From Microscilla marina ATCC 23134 (GTDB lineage: Bacteria > Bacteroidota > Bacteroidia > Cytophagales > Microscillaceae), in contig NZ_AAWS01000005.1 in assembly GCF_000169175.1 (NCBI RefSeq), positions 1 to 64,000 on the forward strand: DNA of 64,000 nt. Direction: 5' to 3'. The notes under the pieces are model-generated. The model was not told where the DNA came from. It saw only the letters and a program-made list of their open reading frames with translations, and did not search any database. Position 1 is the stretch's first letter; each line of letters starts with the position of its first letter. Made by a program: the position numbers and the translations under genes. Positions 52,735-62,004 of the stretch are shown one piece after another.

Positions 52735-53220
52735 TTATTTCGAAAGAGGTTGATAAGAAACTACTTGATAATTAAGATTGTTGGCTGCTTTGCGACTATA
52801 TATTATATCTGCTTCAAAGCGATCTCCTTTTTTTAAACCGGGAAAATGTTTTTTAAGCTCAGGAAAAACATCTTTGGTTGCGCCTAATGTTTTTATAAAA
52901 TAAGTGTCGAGTTGTTGTCCCTGGTTTACTTCTCCCACAAAAAAAGCACCTTTGCCTACTATTTTTTCTACGGCAATGGTTGCCTCACAAGGGTTTTTGC
53001 TACAAGCAGTATTTCGGTCTGATGTGTTGATAGGTTTTACTTTTACTAGTTTGGCTATTACTCTAATGGTGCCTCTTGCTACCGGGCGTTCTTGATCAAC
53101 TACAGCTTTTGTTTCGTTACTTTTGGTAGTAGTGCTGGTGTTGGTAGTGGGTGTTTTGGTTTTACATTGCCAGCAACTCATCACTATCATCACGAAAATT
53201 AGTTTCTTTAATGTATGCAT
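52735..53220 (-). CDS. Small lipoprotein, unknown function
   Basis: The frame extends to 53295, but the ATG at 53220 gives a proper type II signal peptide (KKLIFVMIVMSCWQC) with lipobox Cys at about residue 18, then a Thr/Asn/Lys-rich spacer. The mature domain of about 115 residues (GTIRVIAKLVKVKPIN; CEATIAVEKIVGKGAFFVGE; GDRFEADIIYSRKAANNLNY) is beta-rich, perhaps OB-like, with a Cys pair. I do not recognise the family. It is divergently oriented from the FtsX-like permease gene, so the two may share a control region. Confidence 0.75.
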   Translation of the reverse strand: MHTLKKLIFVMIVMSCWQCKTKTPTTNTSTTTKSNETKAVVDQERPVARGTIRVIAKLVKVKPINTSDRNTACSKNPCEATIAVEKIVGKGAFFVGEVNQGQQLDTYFIKTLGATKDVFPELKKHFPGLKKGDRFEADIIYSRKAANNLNYQVVSYQPLSK

Positions 53221-53500
53221 ATTTGCTTCAATAAGTGATTTATGTTTGTATTGATGAATAAATGCTTTTCTAAAAGTTAGTTGAAAATCACCCAAAGTAT
53301 AGGTGGGTTTTAGTGGAGCAGCAGGTGTTTGATTATGATACTTACTAACGTAATTCGTTTTTTTTGGTTAAACCTTACATACAAAATGTTCCTATATTTT
53401 TACAATATCAGATTAGGTATACAAAAAACGCACTATAGGTTTTGAACATAGTCTTTATTAGCATTTCTTTGTCCGCTTATTCGCACCATTGACCTTGATC

Positions 53501-54655
53501 ATGTTCAATTTATTGTCTTACGCTTTACATTCATTATTGCGGCGCTGGCGCAAACAGGTGGCTCTAGTAGCTATTTATGCCTTGGTAGTAGCCTTTTATG
53601 CTTCGGTTGTTTTTTTTACTACTTCGCTCAAGCACGAAACCCGTACGGTATTAAAAAACGTGCCCGAACTATGGATACAAAAACTTGCTGGGGGGCGTTT
53701 GGTGCCTATGCCTAAGGCTTTTGTAGACTCATTGCAAGACATTCGTGGGGTACAAGCAGTAATACCCAGGGTGTGGGGGTATAACTATGACTCGCCTACT
53801 GGAGCTGTGTTTACCGTGGTGGGTTCCGATTCTTTGGTGCAAGGGCTTTCTATGGTGCAAACCTCACGTCAAGGAAAACTACAAGCAGGGATGGCCTTGT
53901 GTGGCACTGGTTTTTTAGAACTGAGAAAACTAAAAGTAGGCGATAGACTCACTGTATATGATGATACCGGAGAGGCAAAAAGTTTTGAGATTGTGGGAGC
54001 ATTTACGGCGGCATCTGACTTACTCACCCGCGACTTGATTGTATTGCCTACCAAGGCAGCCCAAGAGATATTAGGGTTACAGCCCAATGAGGTAACTGAT
54101 GTAAGCTTAAGAATTAGCAACAGCAACGAAATAGAAAATATTGGAAGAAAACTTGACCTAAGGTTTTCGGGCATTCGGGTAGTTACTAAAGACCAACTGG
54201 GGGCTACTTATGAAGCATTGTTTAGCTGGAGAGGCGGTATTTTTATTTATGGAACTATTTTGGCGATTTTTGCCTTTTTGATTCTCGCTTGGGAACGTGC
54301 CAGTGGGCTAAGTGCCGAAGATCGCAAAGAGTTGGGCGTACTTAAGGCGGTAGGTTGGCAAATATCAGATGTGCTATGGATGAAGTTCTGGGAAGGAGTC
54401 ATTATATCTCTTTCGGCCACCTTGAGCGGGATGATCATTGCCTATGTACATGTATTTGTATTCCATGCACCTTTGCTCAAGCCTTTTCTTATTGGTTGGT
54501 CAGAGTTGTACCCATCTTACGATTTATTTCCGGTATTTGACCTGAGTAGTTTTTTGGCAATATGTTCCTTGTCGGTTATTCCATACCTTACAGCTACCTT
54601 GGTGCCTGCCTGGCGTGGGGCTATTACTGACCCTGCCGAGGTAATGCAAGACTAA
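53501..54655 (+). CDS. FtsX-like ABC transporter permease
   Basis: The ATG at 53501 is preferred over an upstream TTG (53489), giving 384 residues. Membrane helix 1 (about 20-40, VALVAIYALVVAFYASVVFF) precedes an extracytoplasmic domain (about 45-245). Helices follow at about 247-266, 295-322 and 350-375. LSAEDRKELGVLKAVGWQIS is the conserved FtsX/MacB coupling region, which contacts the ATPase. This family exports or extracts lipoproteins or peptides. No ATPase gene is adjacent, so it is an orphan permease. The divergently transcribed lipoprotein might be a partner, but that is inference. Confidence 0.85.
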   Translation: MFNLLSYALHSLLRRWRKQVALVAIYALVVAFYASVVFFTTSLKHETRTVLKNVPELWIQKLAGGRLVPMPKAFVDSLQDIRGVQAVIPRVWGYNYDSPTGAVFTVVGSDSLVQGLSMVQTSRQGKLQAGMALCGTGFLELRKLKVGDRLTVYDDTGEAKSFEIVGAFTAASDLLTRDLIVLPTKAAQEILGLQPNEVTDVSLRISNSNEIENIGRKLDLRFSGIRVVTKDQLGATYEALFSWRGGIFIYGTILAIFAFLILAWERASGLSAEDRKELGVLKAVGWQISDVLWMKFWEGVIISLSATLSGMIIAYVHVFVFHAPLLKPFLIGWSELYPSYDLFPVFDLSSFLAICSLSVIPYLTATLVPAWRGAITDPAEVMQD

Positions 54656-54808
54656 ATAACCTGTAATGGGTCTTTGTTAGAAGCCTCAACAGGGTTCTAG
54701 GTACACCCTATTTAACTGCGTTGAGCTCATCACAGCAAGTTGCTGTAGATTCGGTTCATAGGTAGCTAATAATTCATAGGATGCTTATTTTTAGTTATAA
54801 AAGAATTG

Positions 54809-54838
54809 CGAGTAACTGTTTTTAAAAGCAGTTACTCG
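54809..54838. repeat. Perfect hairpin CGAGTAACTG/CAGTTACTCG
   Basis: A 10-bp perfect stem continued by T-A pairs in the loop (TTTTTAAAA). It lies 150 bp after the FtsX-like permease and 24 bp before MITE copy B. No T-run follows, so terminator function is unsure. Confidence 0.6.
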
Positions 54839-54861
54839 TAAATCTCATGTTTCTAATGCTT

Positions 54862-55066
54862 GGGAATTGTTCAAAAATAAATTTACGCTCTGAGAGGTGA
54901 TTTTTCGCCTTGATACTTCGTTATTTTTAGCCGTTGGCAGAGCTCGGCACAGCGTAGCTGTAGCCATCGGTTTTTGCCCGTAGCGCTGCTATGGGCGCAA
55001 AAAATAGCCTCGTCTCAAAACAAAACCTCTACCTCAAGAATAGCAATTTAATTTCTCACTATTCCT
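54862..55066. mobile_element. 205-bp MITE-like repeat, copy B (inverted to copy A)
   Basis: Its reverse complement aligns end-to-end with 47196-47400, with about eight differences by eye. Terminal inverted repeats are less perfect here (GGGAATTGT and ACTATTCCT). It ends 10 bp before the stop codon of the minus-strand A2M gene, in the short spacer between it and the permease. The rest of the 54656-55076 spacer holds a hairpin and an AT-rich segment. Confidence 0.85.
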
Positions 55067-55076
55067 TGGCTTAGCC

Positions 55077-58000
55077 CTAATTCACTTCTTTATTTTTTAT
55101 CACCACATGTACTCCAGGTTGCCAGTGTTTGTACTCACTGGTATAATAAAGGTAAGCATTACTTGCCTTTGCCCGGTATACTCCTGGCACATCTGCCTTG
55201 AGGTCAAGGTGAATTTTTCGACTTGCCTTGGCAGCAATGCCTCTGAAATAAAATATTACATAACCTTTATTGAGCTCATAGTAAGCAAACCTGCCTTCTT
55301 CCTGAAGTTTTTTCAGTTGCCAAGGTTGGGCACTCAAGCCTGAGGGTATACCCACCAAAGCCATGGGCGAAGGCACCCCCTGTGTCTGTTGGTTGGTTAC
55401 TACGGTGGTTAGGCGCACAGTTTCGTTTACATTTACGGTATTGGTTGCCAGGGTGGTTTTTAGGGCAAGGGCACACTTTGGATTCGACGCTGGTTGATAA
55501 GTGTGGTAATTGATATCGAGCGAAAATGGAATTACCTGTTGTTTTGACCCAAATTTTACTGAAAGGTTTTGCGCTCCTTTTTGCAGAAATTTTTCCAGAC
55601 CAGAGATGCTTATTTTTCCTAATTGTTTTTTAGCGTAAGTAGCACTACCAATCAGTTGGTTATCACGGTACACCATCAGCTTACCATTCTCTTGCCCCGG
55701 CGGCTGGTGTTTTGCGTAGGTAGTCAAAGCTTTGAGCGCAAGTATAGTTCCTTGAGTAGAGCCAAAGTATCCTCCACTTCGTTTACTGAGCATAAAGTTG
55801 ATCAGTTTTTGTACGTATCCCAAGTCTGGCAATTTTTGCTGAAGTTCGGCAAGTACCATCAGGGCACTGGTTTCTATCTGGCGAGATACTCCCCCCGCCC
55901 GTACTATCGTTTGTTCGGTATTGCACTTGCCTACTCCCTGGCTGGCAAGTTGTTGCTTGAGCAAGCGTTGTAGACGCAACGTTTGACGGGTTTTATTTAG
56001 CTTTACCGAAGCAAGCGCCAGCAGTGCCATACGGTAGGCATCTTTACTTTTCACGGCTTCTTTATAGGCTTTTCTGTACTCCTTTTCAATTTCTTCAGTT
56101 ACCCCGGCAAACGATAACGCGTATACAACATAGGCATTGTTTACAGTTTGACTGGCAGCAGCAAAGCCATATTTACCTCGGTTTTGTTTAAAATTACCTT
56201 GGCCATCACGTCGTGATAGCAACCACTGCTTGGTTCTTTTTATCAAGGCAGGGTCTACACCATTGTATACTTTCTGCATTTCCAAAAACTCCATCAAGCC
56301 ATAGGCTGTCAAACCCTCGTGGGGAGGCGTTTGGCCATACCAATCAAACCCCTTTTCACTGGTTTCATAAGCCGCAAGTTTTTTGTATCCATCAGCGATG
56401 TATTTCAAGGCTTTTTCTTTTAGTTCAGGAGCTGTTCTTTTAGTTTGTTCTAAAAATTGTAACGCAATAATGTTAGGGTAAGTGCTGGAAGACACTTGCT
56501 CGAAACACCCATAAGGACGACGGATAATGCTTGCCACGCCATCTATCAAATCGCCCAATGCGTTGGGATATGCGCTTAACTCTACCTTAAAAGTGCTGTT
56601 GACTACTTCTGGAATGTTTACCTTAAAAGTGTTGTTTTGGGCGTTTCCGCCAAAAGACTGAGCCACTGGAAAACCTTTGGCAAACACCTCAATGGTTTCG
56701 CTGACACTTTCTGGGTATCGTTTATTGGCAAAACGAATGCGCAATTGATTGTTTTCTTTTGCTTTCAGTGTACGCATTGTCACCCCTGACAAATACACAG
56801 TACGGGTAGTGTAGGGCAATACTTCGGTAGTTACACCAGTGCTGTTAAACCTGATAGCATCTGGTGTTTGTACCACTAGTTTTCCCACAATTGGTCGGTC
56901 AGTATTATTGGTGAGGTATACCGGAATGCTGATTTCATCATTTACGGTAAAGTACATTGGTATTTTTGCGGTGAGCTCAAAAGGTAATTTGGTAAAATAA
57001 GTATGTTCAGCACGCCCCAGTTTTTGGTTCACGCCTACCCCTTCGGCTATTATTCTAAAAGAAGTAAGTGCGTCATTGTTCCAAAAAGTAAGGGTGGCTT
57101 TCCCTGTTTTATCTGTGATTACCTCTGGGTTCCAGTAAATAGTATTTCTGAAGTCAGTGCGTACCACATTGCGTGGTTGTGGGGCAGTATATTTGACAGC
57201 TTGATACTTTTTTACCCGTGAAAAGTTGAGTTGGGCGGCACTGACGTGGGTGCTTGCTGTGACCGCTACATAAGGGCTCATTTTATAATTTGCCTGATTA
57301 GCATTCTTCAGCCAGCGTACTGGTTTTTTGGTGGTAATTGCCAGTACTTTGCTGGAGCTTATGTGATGACCATATTTTGCCCGTGCTATTTTGCTCGTTT
57401 CAGTTTTGAGGGTTTGAATGTTATCTGGGTCAATGGCTTTGAGCATTCCCTTATTTTTTATTACCTTTCCATTGATCACCAAGGTAGCATTACGCATCGA
57501 GTTTAGGGATTCTCCCTTGTAATACTTGGGCAGTATGCTGTCTTTACTACCTGGCAAGTTCTTGTTGCTAGAGATCGGTTGTTGATTGTTGACCGCGCTT
57601 ATTTTGGGCAGTTTTTTGGGCGCTTTCTTTTTTACTGTATTTACTGCCTTATTTTGTTGCTTGCGTCTTTTCTTTCGGCGACGACGCTTGGCTTTTCTGG
57701 CGGCAGCCCTGGTGTTATTGTTTCTTTGAATCACCTGAACACTTGAACCAACACTTCGCGCACTCGTTTTATTGGCATATCTGGTCACTACAACTTCTTG
57801 TAACATTTGTGGATTTTCCTCTAGTGTAATATTGTATGAGTTTCTCTTAATCTTTCGGCTGTCCAAGGTAATTATCACAGGTTGCCCATTGTTGGCTTTG
57901 GCAAACAACTGTACTTCAGTAGTAGGGTCTATATTGGCAAACATAAAGCGTCCATCTTTGCCTGTACTTACTTTTACTGAGCGTTGCTTACCCGATAATT

Positions 58001-59711
58001 CGTACAAGCTTACTTGGGCTTTGGTAGCTTGGTTGGTTTTTTCATTGAGTATTTTACCCGTAATTATGTTGTACAGTTCTTTTTTGTGTTTTTTCTTGGG
58101 CAACTCATAACTGCGCCAGCCGTGGGTAAGCATTACATAGTCGAGCGCCGGAATCGCCTTGGGCTTGCGCTTATTGAAATAAAAACTTGGCTCATACACC
58201 TTGCCGCTTATTTCGGCACTCATCAGCATATAAGATAGTAGGTTATCTTGTTTGTCGTCTGCCAGATTAATTATTTTGTCATCTACCACTGCCACTGAGA
58301 GGTTAGCTACCACAGGTTGCCCGTTTTCGTCGGTAGTCACAATGTCTGCCACGACCTTTTCGCGGGGTTGGTAGCTTTTTTTGCGGGTTTTAATTGTTAC
58401 CCTTAGGTTTTTATCAGGGTTGGCAAACCACAACCGCTCACATACAGGTTGTTGTTTAGCGTTATACAGGGTGATTTTGCTGATCCCTACCGGCACTTTA
58501 TCTGTTTGTATCGTGACAGTTTTTTGGGTGGTTTCTGCCAATAGTGTTTTTGAAAAATAAACTTGACTGTTGCTCTGGGCTACCAGCAAAACCGGAGTGC
58601 GGCGGGTGCTTTGGTAATGTACCTTGAGGCTGTTTTTTTTATGTTTTTCTATTTGCATACTTACTCCACTGCGGGTGGCAGTGGGTAAGGAGTAGGTTGT
58701 TTTTATTCCAGCAGGGCGGGTAATGCGTGCCTGGTAGGTTTCATTGGCTTTGGGGGTAAACTTAAAAGCCCCCATCCCTTGATGAAAACTGGCAAATGTT
58801 TGTACTTCATTGCCCTTGCTATCTAGTACTATGCCCTCTATATCGGCAGGTTTACCAAACTCGTTCAGTGCCTTGAAAGCCATTTTGCCTGGGATGCCTC
58901 CGACACAAGTGCCCCCTTCAGGCAAAAACTGCACATCAATATTGCCCAGTACAATAGGTATGGAGCGGCTGATAGACTCCGTTTTCCCTTGATGGCTTAC
59001 CACTACATTCAGTAATCCATCGTTGTCTTTGAGCGAAGCAGGCAGTTTTATTTTTATCAATGCTTTGCCCTTGGCATTGGTGAGCACTTCAGCTTTTTGG
59101 TAAGCCTGCCCTGAGAGCTGCACCCGGTAATCTATAGTCTGAAAAGCAATAAAGTTATATTTCAAGTCCTTGGCCTCTAAGGTGGCTTCTACTACATCAT
59201 TGTTTCCGTAGGCTTCTTTTTTAAAGTCAAGCTGCAGCAGCAATTGTGGCTTAATCACTTTTTGCAGTTGAATTTTCTTTTCATAGAAAGCCACTTTGCC
59301 AAAGTTTTGAAGCCATTGGGTGTAAGCCCGCAAAGTATATACACCACCTGCCCAGCTTTTGCCCAAAGCAAAATTTCCTGCAATTTTTCCTCCTTGTACT
59401 GGGCGGGTGAGTTTTTTTATCACACTGCCTTTGGGGTTGAGCAGTTCTACATACGCCACTGTACTTACCTTACTACGGTCTGTCTTGCCGATTGCTTGTA
59501 GATAGCCACTAAACCACACATCTTCGCCAGGGTAATAAAGCGTTTTGTCAGCGTGTAGATAGATTTTTTCGGGGGCTGCTTTCTGCTTGGTTACATCCTT
59601 TGCCTCAAAGTTGATCTGTTTCAGTAGTTGGTCATCGTTGAGCAAAACAAATGCGCCCAATAGTACTACACAAAGCAAAGCAGTACTTAAAATAAAGTGT
59701 TTAGTTTTCAT
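55077..59711 (-). CDS. Alpha-2-macroglobulin-family protein with inserted carboxypeptidase-regulatory and plug-like domains
   Basis: 1544 residues with a signal anchor (about 6-24). MG-type domains begin with EKIYLHADKTLYYPGEDVWF. Residues about 545-640 hold a carboxypeptidase-regulatory-like domain (ITGKILNEKTNQATKAQVSL). A strongly basic stretch follows (about 660-700, AKRRRRKKRRKQQNK), then a TonB-plug-like domain (about 735-815, TLVINGKVIKNKGMLKAIDP). The A2M core has NTIYWNPEVITDKTGKATLT and the thioester motif GCFEQ (1068-1072), intact. A helical thioester domain with NAYVVYALSFAGVTEE follows. A2Ms trap proteases through the thioester (family knowledge). The gene lies 37 bp after a small regulatory-domain gene. 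Confidence 0.9.
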   Translation of the reverse strand: MKTKHFILSTALLCVVLLGAFVLLNDDQLLKQINFEAKDVTKQKAAPEKIYLHADKTLYYPGEDVWFSGYLQAIGKTDRSKVSTVAYVELLNPKGSVIKKLTRPVQGGKIAGNFALGKSWAGGVYTLRAYTQWLQNFGKVAFYEKKIQLQKVIKPQLLLQLDFKKEAYGNNDVVEATLEAKDLKYNFIAFQTIDYRVQLSGQAYQKAEVLTNAKGKALIKIKLPASLKDNDGLLNVVVSHQGKTESISRSIPIVLGNIDVQFLPEGGTCVGGIPGKMAFKALNEFGKPADIEGIVLDSKGNEVQTFASFHQGMGAFKFTPKANETYQARITRPAGIKTTYSLPTATRSGVSMQIEKHKKNSLKVHYQSTRRTPVLLVAQSNSQVYFSKTLLAETTQKTVTIQTDKVPVGISKITLYNAKQQPVCERLWFANPDKNLRVTIKTRKKSYQPREKVVADIVTTDENGQPVVANLSVAVVDDKIINLADDKQDNLLSYMLMSAEISGKVYEPSFYFNKRKPKAIPALDYVMLTHGWRSYELPKKKHKKELYNIITGKILNEKTNQATKAQVSLYELSGKQRSVKVSTGKDGRFMFANIDPTTEVQLFAKANNGQPVIITLDSRKIKRNSYNITLEENPQMLQEVVVTRYANKTSARSVGSSVQVIQRNNNTRAAARKAKRRRRKKRRKQQNKAVNTVKKKAPKKLPKISAVNNQQPISSNKNLPGSKDSILPKYYKGESLNSMRNATLVINGKVIKNKGMLKAIDPDNIQTLKTETSKIARAKYGHHISSSKVLAITTKKPVRWLKNANQANYKMSPYVAVTASTHVSAAQLNFSRVKKYQAVKYTAPQPRNVVRTDFRNTIYWNPEVITDKTGKATLTFWNNDALTSFRIIAEGVGVNQKLGRAEHTYFTKLPFELTAKIPMYFTVNDEISIPVYLTNNTDRPIVGKLVVQTPDAIRFNSTGVTTEVLPYTTRTVYLSGVTMRTLKAKENNQLRIRFANKRYPESVSETIEVFAKGFPVAQSFGGNAQNNTFKVNIPEVVNSTFKVELSAYPNALGDLIDGVASIIRRPYGCFEQVSSSTYPNIIALQFLEQTKRTAPELKEKALKYIADGYKKLAAYETSEKGFDWYGQTPPHEGLTAYGLMEFLEMQKVYNGVDPALIKRTKQWLLSRRDGQGNFKQNRGKYGFAAASQTVNNAYVVYALSFAGVTEEIEKEYRKAYKEAVKSKDAYRMALLALASVKLNKTRQTLRLQRLLKQQLASQGVGKCNTEQTIVRAGGVSRQIETSALMVLAELQQKLPDLGYVQKLINFMLSKRSGGYFGSTQGTILALKALTTYAKHQPPGQENGKLMVYRDNQLIGSATYAKKQLGKISISGLEKFLQKGAQNLSVKFGSKQQVIPFSLDINYHTYQPASNPKCALALKTTLATNTVNVNETVRLTTVVTNQQTQGVPSPMALVGIPSGLSAQPWQLKKLQEEGRFAYYELNKGYVIFYFRGIAAKASRKIHLDLKADVPGVYRAKASNAYLYYTSEYKHWQPGVHVVIKNKEVN

Positions 59712-59748
59712 TATAGTTAGTTTTTAACTCTTGTTTTTTTTTCCGTGA

Positions 59749-60138
59749 TTAATTGTCATCCTTCAATATGCCTATTGCCTTGAGTGATAATTTGCGTATT
59801 ACTTTTTTCCACTTCCTTACCACATCCTTTTGTTCGTGACTACCCGTACTATAGAGTTCCAAGTCTTTAACCTGGATCATTCCGTCTACTTCTAACTCCT
59901 TTGGTTTCATTGCTATAAACGAAAATACAAGCGTAGCACCAGTGGGAACCTTAAGAGAGTATTTACCATCAATATCGGTAGCAGTGCCACGATTAGTTCC
60001 TTTGATAAGAACATTTACTCCAGGAAGTGCCTCACCTTGTACATCGGTTACTTTACCTGAAATAGTTTTATTGTTTTGAGTATAAGCACTGAAAGAAAAA
60101 ATGCAGCAGAGAATAATGGCAAGTAGCGTTGTTTTCAT
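59749..60138 (-). CDS. Short exported carboxypeptidase-regulatory-like protein
   Basis: 129 residues with signal peptide (LLAIILCCIFSFSAYTQ). TISGKVTDVQGEALPGVNVL and KGTNRGTATDIDGKYSLKVP are the typical N-terminal beta sandwich of SusC-type receptors. It ends soon after (VRKWKKVIRKLSLKAIGILK) with a basic tail and no plug or barrel, so it is a stand-alone form. It lies 37 bp upstream of the A2M gene on the same strand, indicating an operon. The A2M contains the same kind of domain, so this small protein may be an interacting partner or an eroded receptor start. Confidence 0.8.
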   Translation of the reverse strand: MKTTLLAIILCCIFSFSAYTQNNKTISGKVTDVQGEALPGVNVLIKGTNRGTATDIDGKYSLKVPTGATLVFSFIAMKPKELEVDGMIQVKDLELYSTGSHEQKDVVRKWKKVIRKLSLKAIGILKDDN

Positions 60139-60370
60139 CAGTATATTGATTTGTCAATGGTGAATAATAGATTCTTTTAAAAGAGAGGTGCAATTGTAAT
60201 GTTCCCCTATACACTTGCTTGTAATAAATAGCGAGTAAAAAAGTTCAAGTGTAACTTGAAGACAAGCGAAAAAAAATAAAGGAGTAGAGGTGGAGTGAAA
60301 CTATTGGTAACCCCTTGAGTTTTGAAAACAAGGAGTTGTATTTTAAGTTTTACTGGAAAAGGTGCAGGAT

Positions 60371-61246
60371 TTATTTGTTGATTGAAGGCTGCCTGTTTTG
60401 TAAAATGTCCCAGTGTACCTGGCCTGGTAATACCCGGTGTACCGGAATGTTGAGGGTGTATTGATGGCATAACTCCCGAATGGCAGTATCGATATGTTCG
60501 CTGGAGTAACGAGATGAAAAGTGCCCTAAAATTAATTGTTCTACATCAATGCTTGCCACCATTTCTATTACTTCTTCAAGGTAACTATGTGGGTGACGGT
60601 TTTCTTTGTTATTGGCTACCTGGTCTATAAAAGTAGCTTCGTGAATTAATATTTTGGAGTGGTTAAACCGTTCATAGTCTTCTACCGGAGTATCACCCGA
60701 ATAGCTAATGACATTGGTGCGAATCTCATTGGTGGTTGCTTCGATGCCTTTTTCATCTTTGATTTTTTTTATTTCCAAACCACTCAAGTTTGCCAGTTCA
60801 GGTTTAAGCTTTCGTTTTATCTGCATTACTTTATAGCTCAAACTCTTGGTTACACCTTCAGCGGCTTTTACATGACCATTTTGTACAGGTTCTACTACAA
60901 AGTCATCTTTGATAGCAATGCGTGATTGACTAGTGGTAGGGTGCCAAATGGCACCTTGTATGTGTGGGTCAAATTTCTGACAAAAATCTGCTAAAGCTGG
61001 AAAAGAGCCACAATCGGCGGGATAATGAATATGTAAACCTGAGCGGGCATTGAGTTGGTTAAATTGCAATAGCCCTGTCAGGTGGTCACGGTCGGCATGG
61101 GAAATCAAAACGTGTTTTATTTTTCTCGACTTTTGCAATAGGTTGGCAGTAATGCCTTCACCAGCATCAAATAAAAGTCCCAGTTCTTCGACAAAATACC
61201 AAGTAGCAAATAATGCAGTAGAGTATCCAGTAATAGTAAGATTCAT
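60371..61246 (-). CDS. Metallo-beta-lactamase-fold protein, ribonuclease Z-like with altered metal motif
   Basis: The ATG at 61246 (MNLTITGYSTAL) fits the RNase Z N-terminus, giving 291 residues. LGLLFDAGEGITANLLQKSR and HVLISHADRDHLTGLLQFNQ form the start of the MBL core. NGHVKAAEGV, VISYSGDTPVEDYERF and LILGHFSSRYSSEHID supply further ligands. The first metal motif is HADRDH (residues 50-55) rather than HxHxDH, so Asp replaces one His ligand. Whether it processes tRNA 3' ends or another RNA or phosphodiester is unknown. The long insert near 130-150 (MQIKRKLKPELA) may be an exosite. Confidence 0.82.
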   Translation of the reverse strand: MNLTITGYSTALFATWYFVEELGLLFDAGEGITANLLQKSRKIKHVLISHADRDHLTGLLQFNQLNARSGLHIHYPADCGSFPALADFCQKFDPHIQGAIWHPTTSQSRIAIKDDFVVEPVQNGHVKAAEGVTKSLSYKVMQIKRKLKPELANLSGLEIKKIKDEKGIEATTNEIRTNVISYSGDTPVEDYERFNHSKILIHEATFIDQVANNKENRHPHSYLEEVIEMVASIDVEQLILGHFSSRYSSEHIDTAIRELCHQYTLNIPVHRVLPGQVHWDILQNRQPSINK

Positions 61247-61285
61247 TAGATTATTTTTTAATACAGGTTCAGAAGTTTGCTTCAA

Positions 61286-62004
61286 GTAGTGCGTGTGTTC
61301 AGATGATGGAGGAGTTTGGAGTAGAGAATGTGTGTCGTTTATAAACGGTGTACTGCTTTATTGAAGAAGTTTATTTTGTATAACCTTTAATTATTGGGGC
61401 AGAAATATATGACAAAACTCAAATAGTTATAAGAAATATTTACCTTTAACGAATTTTACGTTGCTATAGTTTTGTTATTCACTTTAATATTGGTTGTTTT
61501 TTTTGTTTACCTACTTTAAAGAAATAATAAATTGAAAATGAGTGTTTTATGGAAATAGACTTCAATTATGTTTTCTTTTTTCAGCCAAATAATTGGAAAG
61601 TGATACCCTCAATTATTAGTTGTTTACTTTTTGTTTACCCTCAATTTTAGGCGATATTTTTATATTAAGGTAGGTTTGCAACATATTTTCAAAGTCATCA
61701 CAAAACCTCAATTTTTAGAACTATTAGAAACATTATCAGCACCCCCATCAAAATAAAGTATCGCTAAATGTAAAGCCTCACTTTTTATACAATCAAAAAT
61801 TTATTTTACAAAACTTTAAGATTTGACAGCTGCCATATACACAACGGCAAAGGGTGTCTAAATGTTTACGGTTTTGAAATCAGGGATGATGAAGACTTTG
61901 ATATTAAATTCAATTTTTACACTCAACAAATACAAGTATTATTTAGGTAACAAATACCACTTTATTATTCAACTATTTTTATTTATTACACTTATTATTA
62001 AAGT
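61286..62004. other. 719-bp AT-rich spacer before the second T9SS gene
   Basis: No gene I can support. A start-less frame at about 61757-61950 reads like protein (SCHIHNGKGCLNVYGFEIRD, then FDIKFNFYTQQIQVLF) but is short and unrecognised. An ATG frame (61862-62008) overlaps it in another phase and looks non-coding. No clear promoter box is seen. Confidence 0.5.
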
